Positions 57,770-64,000 of a stretch of 64,000 bases of DNA are shown piece by piece. The position numbers and the translations under genes were made by a program. Source of the stretch: Lysobacterales bacterium (GTDB lineage Bacteria > Pseudomonadota > Gammaproteobacteria > Xanthomonadales > Rhodanobacteraceae); NCBI GenBank assembly GCA_002632325.1, contig NSJK01000014.1:1-64000 (forward strand), in the 5' to 3' direction. The notes beneath the pieces were generated by a model. The model was not told the origin of the DNA. It did not search any database and saw only the letters and a program-made list of their open reading frames with translations. The first letter of the stretch is position 1, and each line of letters opens with the position of its first letter.

Positions 57770-58366
57770 ATGGTTCAGGTCCGTTCCTTCAGCGCTTCGG
57801 CGATACAGCCTCATCTCGACGAGGTAGCGGCGCTGCGCATAGCGGTGTTCCGCGATTGGCCGTATCTGTACGACGGCGATGCGGCTTACGAGCGCAGTTA
57901 CCTTGCGACCTATGCGCAGGCGGCGAGCAGCCTGTTCGTGCTGGCGTTCGATGGCGCGCGCGTGGTCGGGGCGTCGACCGCGGTGGCGCTGGTCGAGGAA
58001 ACCGAGGCGATTCGCGCGCCCTTCGAGCGCATGGGCCGGGATCTGGTCGAGGTGTGCTATTTCGGCGAGTCGGTGCTGTTGCCCCAGTATCGGGGGCGGG
58101 GTTTGGGACATCGCTTCTTCGACGAGCGCGAGGCGCACGCGCGGCGACGGGATGGTCTTGCGTTCACCGCGTTCTGCAGCGTCGTGCGGGCGCAGGATGA
58201 TCCACGGCGGCCGCTGGAATATCGTGGCAACGATGCGTTCTGGTGCAAGCGCGGTTATGCGCCGGTCGATGGTTTGCGCTGCACGCTCGACTGGCCCGAG
58301 CTGGGCGAGGCAGGCTCGATCGCGCATGATCTGCAGTTCTGGCTGCGTGCTTGGGAGAGCTCATGA
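57770..58366 (+). CDS. GNAT family acetyltransferase
   Basis: The 198-residue protein has the GNAT core: LRIAVFRDWPYLYDG near the N-terminus, beta-4 EVCYFGESVLLPQYRGRGLG (the acetyl-CoA loop is QYRGRGLG), and FWCKRGYAPVDG in the last sheet. Substrate unknown. It overlaps the amidohydrolase gene by ATGA, so the two are made together. Confidence 0.85.
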   Translation: MVQVRSFSASAIQPHLDEVAALRIAVFRDWPYLYDGDAAYERSYLATYAQAASSLFVLAFDGARVVGASTAVALVEETEAIRAPFERMGRDLVEVCYFGESVLLPQYRGRGLGHRFFDEREAHARRRDGLAFTAFCSVVRAQDDPRRPLEYRGNDAFWCKRGYAPVDGLRCTLDWPELGEAGSIAHDLQFWLRAWESS

Positions 58367-59244
58367 AGATCAAGGTGGCCGCAGCGCAGTACGCGATCGG
58401 CGAGCCGGAAGATTTCACCGCATTCGCCGAAGGCGTGGCCGCGCAGGTGGCTGTCGCGGCGGGGCAGGGCGCGCAGGTGGTGGTGTTGCCCGAATATCTC
58501 GCGCTGGAAGCCGCGGCGATTTTCGAGGGCGAGGTTCGCAGCGATTTGCTGCGCTCACTCGATGCCTTGCAGGCCCTGCACGAGGATTACCTCGCGCTCG
58601 CGCGGGAATTGGCGCGGCGTCACGCGCTGCTGCTGATTGCCGGGACTTTCCTGTTGCGCATGGACTGCGGGCGCTATCGCAATCGCGCCTGGATCGTGAC
58701 GCCGCAGGGTCATCTGGCATTCCAGGACAAGCTCACGCTGACCGGTTACGAGCGGGCCACCTGCGTGCTCGAGGTCGGCGATGAACTCAAGGTGTTCGAG
58801 GCCGGTTTCGGACGCTTCGCGGTCAACATCTGCTACGACGTGGAGTTTCCGCTCTACGCGCGCGCGCAGGTCGAAGCCGGCGCGCAGGTCTTGCTGGTGC
58901 CCAGTTGCACCGACACGGCGGCCGGCGCGCAGCGCGTGCGTCTGGGTTGTCGTGCGCGTGCGTTGGAGAATCCGCTGTACGTGGCCTGCGCGGTGACGGC
59001 GGGCGAAGTGCCGTGGAGTCCGGCGCTGGACCGCAATACCGGCACGGCCGGGATCTATGCGCCGATCGATCGCGGTTTTCCCGACGATGGTGTGATCGCG
59101 CAGGCGGAAGTCGGCTGGGCAATCGCCGAGGTCGATCTGGCCGCGTTCGCCGCGAACGCGGGCCATGCCCAAGTCAGCAACGCCACCGACTGGCCCGCGC
59201 AGTTGCGGCCACAGGTGCAGCGCGCGCGAGTCGAGCGATTGTAG
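58363..59244 (+). CDS. Carbon-nitrogen hydrolase (nitrilase superfamily amidase)
   Basis: The 293-residue enzyme has the full catalytic triad of nitrilase-type amidases: Glu in VVVLPEYLALE, Lys in LAFQDKLTLTGYE, and Cys in FAVNICYDVEFPLYAR. It likely hydrolyses a small amide in the cytoplasm. Pairing of a GNAT acetyltransferase with such an amidase is common in bacteria, sometimes as a fused protein; the substrate is not known. Confidence 0.9.
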   Translation: MKIKVAAAQYAIGEPEDFTAFAEGVAAQVAVAAGQGAQVVVLPEYLALEAAAIFEGEVRSDLLRSLDALQALHEDYLALARELARRHALLLIAGTFLLRMDCGRYRNRAWIVTPQGHLAFQDKLTLTGYERATCVLEVGDELKVFEAGFGRFAVNICYDVEFPLYARAQVEAGAQVLLVPSCTDTAAGAQRVRLGCRARALENPLYVACAVTAGEVPWSPALDRNTGTAGIYAPIDRGFPDDGVIAQAEVGWAIAEVDLAAFAANAGHAQVSNATDWPAQLRPQVQRARVERL

Positions 59245-59286
59245 GAACCTGGCTTCAGCCTCTTTCAGCATTTCCCGTGCTGTGCG

Positions 59287-59745
59287 GCGCATGTGCAAAG
59301 CCGAAGCCGAAGCCGAAGCTTGAAACACGAAGAACACGAAGAACACGAAGGAAGAGAAGAGGAAACTGAAAGGGCCTTGATCGGCATTCGTGACCTGAAC
59401 AAGCCGTCATTCCCGCATGGCTGGCATCCAGCGCATGTGCAAAGCCGAAGCCGAAGCCAAAGCCAAAGCCTGAAACACGAAGGACACGAAGGACACGAAG
59501 GTGAAGAAGAGGAAGATGAAAGGATCTTGATCGGCATTCGTGACCTGAACAAGCCGTCATTCCCGCATGGCTGGGATCCAGCGCATGTGCAAAGCCGAAG
59601 CCAAAGCCAAAGCCTGAAACACGAAGAACACGAAGGTAAAGAAGAGGAAGATGAAAGGATCGTGATCGGCATTCGTGACCTGAACATGCCGTCATTCCCG
59701 CATCGCTGGGATCCAGCGCATTTGCAGAAGATGAAGAGCCCTTGA
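59287..59745. repeat. Tandem repeat region with units of 136-150 bp
   Basis: Three diverged units (59287, 59431, 59581) and a partial fourth (59717) each contain GCATGTGCAAAGCCGAAGCC, ACACGAAGGACACGAAGG, TGATCGGCATTCGTGACCTG and CGTCATTCCCGCATGGCTGG. The last motif resembles the widespread half-palindrome CGTCATTCCCGC. Both strands stay open over about 450 bp because of the repeats, but I see no ribosome site or family match, so no gene is called between 59245 and 59826. Confidence 0.85.
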
Positions 59746-59826
59746 TCTTCCTTCGTGATCTTCGTGGTTCAATTTTTTCGTGCTTTCCAGTCTCGTGCAG
59801 GATGACGATTCATTGCAGCCTTGTCG

Positions 59827-61884
59827 TCAGCCGGCCTTGGCGCTCGAGCGCAGGGCAGATGAATCCCAACCCGGTCGCGGCTTGAAGCGCTCGCCGTGGC
59901 GCGCGGCGAGTTTTTCCAGTCGCGCGACCACCGCATCGGCGCCGCTGTCGCGGATGTACTGGATCGGGCCGCCGCGGAACGGTGCGAAGCCGGTGCCGAA
60001 GATCAGGCCCGCATCGAGCAGGTCGGGATCGTCGATCACGTGATCGTGCAGGCAGGCGACTGCTTCGTTGATGAGCGGCAGGATGATGCGGTCTTCGAGA
60101 TCATCGGGTGCGACGTAGTGTGGATCGACCTGGGGCTTTTGCGCCTTGCCGTCCTGCCACTTGTAGAAACCCTCGCCATCCTTCTTGCCGCGCTTGCCGT
60201 GGCCGACCAGTTCGGCGATTGCGGGTGGAATGTCCAGATTGAGGAAGGGGCCGAGTTCGGCGCCGACCGAGGCGGCGACATCGAGACCGACGGTGTCGAT
60301 GAGTTCGATCGGGCCCATCGGCATGCCGAACTTCTTCGCCGCCTTGTCGATCACCGGCGCAGGAATACCTTCCGCATACGCGCGCGCGGCTTCGAGCATG
60401 TAGGGCATGAGCGTGCGGTTTACGAGGAAGCCGGGGCTGCCGGCGACTGGAATCGGCAGCTTGTCGATCGCCTTGCAGAAGGCGAGCGCGCGTTTCTCGT
60501 TGGCGCCATCAAGCTGATCCTGACGCACGATCTCGACCAGCGGCATGAGCGCAACCGGATTGAAATAGTGCAGGCCGAGGAAACGTGCGGGCTGGGCCAC
60601 CGCCTTGCGCAGTTCGTCGAGCGGGATGCTCGAGGTGTTGGTGGCGAGCAGCGCCGTGGCCTTCATCTTCGGCTCGGCGCCCTTGTACAGGTCTTCCTTG
60701 GCTTGCGCGTTCTCGTAGATCGCCTCGATCAGCAGATCGGCGGTGGCGATACCGTTGCCCTCGACGTCGGCCTTGAGGCGTGCGAGCGCGGGATTGATGC
60801 GTTCGGGCGTCTTGAGTTTTTTCTCGAACAGCGTGCGCGCGCGATCGAGCGCGGGCTGCACGTATTTCATCTCGCGATCCTGCAGTGTCACTTCGAAGCC
60901 GCGCAGCGCGCACCAGGCGGCGATGTCGCCGCCCATCACGCCCGCGCCGACCACATGCACGCGCTGGATGCCGTGGTCGATGCCGCCTCCCGCGGACTTG
61001 AGTCGCTCCTGCAGGAAGAACACGCGAATGAGGTTGCGCGCGGTCGGCGTGGTCGCCAGTTTGGCCACCGCGCGCGCCTCGTTACGCAGGCGCTGACCGA
61101 TGCCGCCGCCGCGGCGCCAGGTGTCGATCAGGGCGAACGGTGCCGGGTACTGGTCCTTGCGCACCTTGGCAGCGGTCTGCTTGCTGATCATCGCGGCGAG
61201 AAGCTGGCGCACCGGCCACAGGTTGGTGGCCCAGGCCAGCAGGCGCTGCTTGAGCGGGCGCGGACGCGGATGGGCGATGAGCTCGCGCGCAGTCGCCACC
61301 AGCAGGTCGGGCGAAGTCAGCGCATCGACGAGTCCGATCGTGCGTGCATTCTCGGCCGAGGCGGCGCGGCCGGTGAGCATGAATTCGAGCGCGGCCGGCG
61401 CGCCGATCAGGTAGGGCAGGCGTGAGGAGCCGCCCCAGCCCGGGAAGATGCCGAGCTTGATCTCGGGCAGGGCGATGCGCGTGGCCGGATCGCGCGTGGC
61501 CACACGCTGGCGGCAGGCCAGTGCGAGTTCGGTACCGCCGCCCATGCACACGCCATGGATCGCCGCGACGGTCGGGCAGGGCAGGCTGGCCAGACGCTGG
61601 TACACGCGTTGGCCATTCTCGAGCACGTCGCGGATCGTGCCGGCCTTTTCGAAACTCTCGAATTCCTTGATGTCGGCACCGACCACAAAACCGGCCTTGG
61701 CCGAGCGGACGATCACGCCCTTGGGTGGCTCGAACGAGAGGCGTTCAACGATCTCGGACAGCTCATCGATCACCGCGCGCGACAGCGCGTTGACCGAACT
61801 GCCGGCACGATCCAGTGCCAGCTCGACGATGCCGTCGGTGCCCAGCGTTGCGTGCCAATGCTGGAAGCGCAGCCCTTCGAACAT
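59827..61884 (-). CDS. fadJ: Multifunctional beta-oxidation protein, FadJ type
   Basis: The 685-residue alpha subunit carries an enoyl-CoA hydratase domain (about 1-190: KAGFVVGADIKEFESF, catalytic Glu residues in GGGTELALACRQRV and LPEIKLGIFPGWGG) and an L-3-hydroxyacyl-CoA dehydrogenase domain (about 310-680: VHVVGAGVMGGDIAAWCA, LATNTSSIPLDEL, LGLHYFNPVALMPLVEIV, GPIELIDTVGLD). It converts enoyl-CoA to 3-ketoacyl-CoA. No thiolase partner is adjacent; the thiolase at 31549 is remote. FadB and FadJ are hard to separate by eye. Confidence 0.88.
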   Translation of the reverse strand: MFEGLRFQHWHATLGTDGIVELALDRAGSSVNALSRAVIDELSEIVERLSFEPPKGVIVRSAKAGFVVGADIKEFESFEKAGTIRDVLENGQRVYQRLASLPCPTVAAIHGVCMGGGTELALACRQRVATRDPATRIALPEIKLGIFPGWGGSSRLPYLIGAPAALEFMLTGRAASAENARTIGLVDALTSPDLLVATARELIAHPRPRPLKQRLLAWATNLWPVRQLLAAMISKQTAAKVRKDQYPAPFALIDTWRRGGGIGQRLRNEARAVAKLATTPTARNLIRVFFLQERLKSAGGGIDHGIQRVHVVGAGVMGGDIAAWCALRGFEVTLQDREMKYVQPALDRARTLFEKKLKTPERINPALARLKADVEGNGIATADLLIEAIYENAQAKEDLYKGAEPKMKATALLATNTSSIPLDELRKAVAQPARFLGLHYFNPVALMPLVEIVRQDQLDGANEKRALAFCKAIDKLPIPVAGSPGFLVNRTLMPYMLEAARAYAEGIPAPVIDKAAKKFGMPMGPIELIDTVGLDVAASVGAELGPFLNLDIPPAIAELVGHGKRGKKDGEGFYKWQDGKAQKPQVDPHYVAPDDLEDRIILPLINEAVACLHDHVIDDPDLLDAGLIFGTGFAPFRGGPIQYIRDSGADAVVARLEKLAARHGERFKPRPGWDSSALRSSAKAG

Positions 61885-61915
61885 GATCGGCTCCGAAATA
61901 GCGGCAATGGGTGGC

Positions 61916-61921
61916 TATAAT
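61916..61921 (+). promoter_or_regulatory. Candidate -10 box for the gene at 61965
   Basis: A perfect TATAAT lies 44 bases before the GTG start, in the gap after the fadJ start codon on the other strand. The -35 region (around 61893) is weak. Confidence 0.45.
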
Positions 61922-61964
61922 CCGGTCAAGTTGTGCGTCGGGTCAATGCGGCGCGGAGAAACGT

Positions 61965-62453
61965 GTGAGCGATCCGAAGACCGAGTTGCCGATCATCCAG
62001 AAATTGTTCGAGCGTATCGTGCAATCGCCCGAGCACGTCATCGCGCTCGATACCGACAATCCGGATGAATTGCTCGCGCAGATGCGCATGCTGGCGATCC
62101 GCGGCGGTACCTCGATCTATGCCTGGGATCCCGAGGGTGGCATCACGCCGCTGCGCGAAGCGGGTCTGTACGTGCCCGGCACCAAGCGTCTGGCCGATGC
62201 GCTGCGCTATGTGCTGCAGAGCATGCATTTCGGTGTTTACCTGTTCATGGCGTTCGAGGAATTCCTGCGGCCCGCCGAAACCCTGTTCCTGCGCCGCATC
62301 TCGCGCACCGCGATGCGCAGCGAGCGCAAGGTCGTGTTTGTGGGGCATCAGGTCGCCTTGCCCGAGGAGCTCGACGGCGTCTATCAGGCGCTGTCGATGG
62401 CGCCGCACGCATCGCAGCGCCTGCGTCTGCGCGACGGACGCTGGGTTTCATGA
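61965..62453 (+). CDS. Conserved protein of unknown function, like the N-terminal part of Ycf46-type ATPases
   Basis: The 162-residue protein starts at GTG 61965 behind GGAG. It begins with a helix, then a strand-like VIALDTD, RGGTSIYAWDPEGGITPL, a stretch YLFMAFEEFLRPAETLFLRRI, KVVFVGHQVALPEEL. This order of strands resembles the non-AAA N-terminal part of Ycf46-like ATPases, but no P-loop follows and the gene ends there. Its stop overlaps the ATG of the GGDEF regulator, so it may serve that signalling protein. The resemblance is tentative. Confidence 0.5.
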   Translation: MSDPKTELPIIQKLFERIVQSPEHVIALDTDNPDELLAQMRMLAIRGGTSIYAWDPEGGITPLREAGLYVPGTKRLADALRYVLQSMHFGVYLFMAFEEFLRPAETLFLRRISRTAMRSERKVVFVGHQVALPEELDGVYQALSMAPHASQRLRLRDGRWVS

Positions 62454-64000
62454 GCGCGGTCTTCGGCGAGGGGCTGGGTGCGGCACTGATCGTTGCCGGC
62501 GATCGCAACGACCGCCGCGTGCTGTTCGACGTGCTCGACCAGCAAGCCTTCGACGAGATCTATTCGGCGAAGGACGTCACTCAGGCGCGCGAATTTCTCG
62601 AACAGGGCATTCGTATCGATTTCGCCTTCGTCGAGTTCATCGAGGAATCGGCGGCCGCGGTGGCGTTCTGCAACGATTTGCTTGCCTCGGTGCAGCGCCG
62701 CATTCCGATCGTGGGCATCGTCGCCACACCCGGTGGCAGTTGGGGCAGTGCGGGTCTGCCGACCTGTGTCACCGATTGGTTGCTGTGTCCGGTACGCGCC
62801 GGCGATGCCCAGGCGCGTCTGAAAACCGCATTGGCCGAGCGCGAAGAAGCGCCGCCGCGTCCGCCGACCGCCGTTTCCGTCGCCACCGCGGCTGCGGTCG
62901 CTGCGGTCGCCGACCGCTACCGTTTTGCGTTTGACGGCAGCCTCGATGAGCTGGCCCTGGTCGAGCCCGCCAGCGGGCGCATTCTCGATGTCAACGATAC
63001 CTTTGTACATCGCTCGGGTTATCCGCGTGCGCGGCTGGTGGGCAGTGACATCAACGGTTTCGATTTTCTCGTGCCGGCCGAACGTCGTCAGGAAGTCGCT
63101 GCCCAACTCGAAAGCGAGAGCAGCGTGCAGATGCGTGCGCGCAAGCCACGTGCCGATGGCGGCTGGTATGCGGTCGATGTGAGCATCCGAAATGCGGTGC
63201 ACGAGGGGCGGGTGGTGCAGTTCTACACCTTCCGCGAGATCGGCGAGCTCAGTCGTCTGCAGGCTGCGATCGCGGCCCTGCTCGAAGTCGGGCGCGGCGA
63301 AAGCCGCGACACCGCCGAGGCGATCGTGCAAGGCGTGGCGCAATGGCTGGGCTTCGATCTGGTATTGGCGTTGGAAGTGCCGATCGATGCCGCGCCCGAG
63401 CCGAGCCAGGTGGCGGCATTTCGCCGCTTCGATGTCGATGCCGATGCCGGTGCAACGCATGAGGCCATGTTGCGCCAGGTGCTCAGTGGTGAGGAAGTCA
63501 TCCTGCCCGCACAGGCCTGGTCCTCGCCGCTCCCCGATCCGGTGCTGCGCGAGCGGCGCTATGAGTTCATTGCCGGCATTCCGGTTGGCGGCGAGCGCGA
63601 GGAAAGCATCGGCGCACTGATCCTTGCGCGCCGCGATGCGCTGGTCATGGATCCTTCGGTGCAGGCGGGCCTGCATCTGTTCGCACGTGCGCTGGGCGCC
63701 GAGTTCGAGTTGCGCCGCGCGCGTGCGCAGGGCCGCGCCGAAGGTCTGCGTGATCCGCTCACCGGCCTGCCCAACCGGCTGCTGTTCAACGATCGACTCA
63801 ATTCGGCGATTGCCGAGGCGCATCGCGGCGGCGAAATGCTCGCGGTGGTGTTCGTCGACGTCGATCGTTTCAAGACCATCAATGATTCGCTCGGCCATGC
63901 GGTCGGCGACCAGGTGCTGATTGCGGTCGCGCGGCGTCTGCGTAGCAGTGTGCGCAGCACCGATACGGTGGCGCGCTACGCGGGTGATGAATTCACTTTG
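62450..64000 (+). CDS. Pseudoreceiver-PAS-GAF-GGDEF regulator (3' partial)
   Basis: The frame is open from ATG 62450 (overlapping the previous stop) to the right edge. Residues about 10-125 look like a receiver fold whose phospho-acceptor strand reads DFAFVEFIEE, with Glu instead of Asp, so constitutive or phosphorylation-free signalling is likely. A PAS domain (about 160-265: SGRILDVNDTFVHRSGYPR) and a GAF-like domain follow, then a GGDEF domain (LRDPLTGLPNRLLFNDRL, VVFVDVDRFKTINDSLGHAVG) whose signature reads RYAGDEF, a variant found in active cyclases. An EAL domain may follow outside the window. Confidence 0.85.
   Translation, partial: MSAVFGEGLGAALIVAGDRNDRRVLFDVLDQQAFDEIYSAKDVTQAREFLEQGIRIDFAFVEFIEESAAAVAFCNDLLASVQRRIPIVGIVATPGGSWGSAGLPTCVTDWLLCPVRAGDAQARLKTALAEREEAPPRPPTAVSVATAAAVAAVADRYRFAFDGSLDELALVEPASGRILDVNDTFVHRSGYPRARLVGSDINGFDFLVPAERRQEVAAQLESESSVQMRARKPRADGGWYAVDVSIRNAVHEGRVVQFYTFREIGELSRLQAAIAALLEVGRGESRDTAEAIVQGVAQWLGFDLVLALEVPIDAAPEPSQVAAFRRFDVDADAGATHEAMLRQVLSGEEVILPAQAWSSPLPDPVLRERRYEFIAGIPVGGEREESIGALILARRDALVMDPSVQAGLHLFARALGAEFELRRARAQGRAEGLRDPLTGLPNRLLFNDRLNSAIAEAHRGGEMLAVVFVDVDRFKTINDSLGHAVGDQVLIAVARRLRSSVRSTDTVARYAGDEFTL

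Overview
The window looks like chromosomal DNA of a high-GC gammaproteobacterium, most likely of the order Lysobacterales (Xanthomonadales), perhaps near Rhodanobacteraceae. The evidence is the gene set (EfpL-type elongation factor, fused E1 dehydrogenase, RpfG-like HD-GYP regulator with DUF3369, DUF1800/DUF1501 secreted pair), the GTAG-headed palindromic repeats typical of this group, and very uniform GC-rich codon use. The genus cannot be fixed from this window alone.

Layout. 1-2.9 kb is an accessory, partly AT-rich tip. It holds the end of an RHS protein with a variable toxin-like C-terminus, a small membrane protein that is the likely immunity gene, and an IS3-family element sitting inside the remains of an IS256-family transposase. 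3-6.3 kb holds a fused branched-chain 2-oxoacid dehydrogenase E1 and a class III cyclase with an FHA domain. 6.4-15.1 kb is mostly on the minus strand: a methyltransferase, the DUF1800-DUF1501 secreted pair, murB-pyrD, a DUF4190 protein and an ALDH7-type aldehyde dehydrogenase. 15.2-20 kb has tRNA-Arg(CCU), two glycosyltransferases, a membrane-anchored C13 caspase-like peptidase and efpL.

20-42.7 kb is dominated by branched-chain amino acid and short acyl-CoA catabolism. The five leucine-degradation genes liuA-B-C-D-E lie on one strand in canonical order but spread over about 17.5 kb. Between them sit feoA-feoB plus a Cys-rich protein, an Ala-rich lipoprotein, a thiolase, a giant periplasmic-sensing histidine kinase and an HD-GYP response regulator. 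A valine/leucine-type amino acid dehydrogenase and the fused acyl-CoA mutase IcmF follow, so together with the E1 near the start the window covers deamination, oxidative decarboxylation and later steps of BCAA breakdown. 46.5-55.2 kb holds housekeeping genes: trxB, ald, ftsK, lolA and a BaiN-like flavoprotein. 55.2-59.8 kb is rich in repeats around an SPFH protein, a GNAT acetyltransferase and a nitrilase-family amidohydrolase. The window ends with a FadJ-type beta-oxidation protein, a small unknown protein, and a truncated PAS-GAF-GGDEF regulator with a degenerate receiver domain.

The best candidates for something undescribed are: (a) a 166-168 bp element with 18 bp terminal inverted repeats and internal hairpins, present twice, one copy supplying the stop codon of liuB; (b) an 80 bp palindromic element translated in frame inside icmF; (c) a shared C-terminal tail of the IF-x-x-x-F type on two unrelated exported proteins; (d) the RHS toxin/immunity tip; and (e) dense GTAG-type palindrome arrays including a 357 bp tandem repeat.
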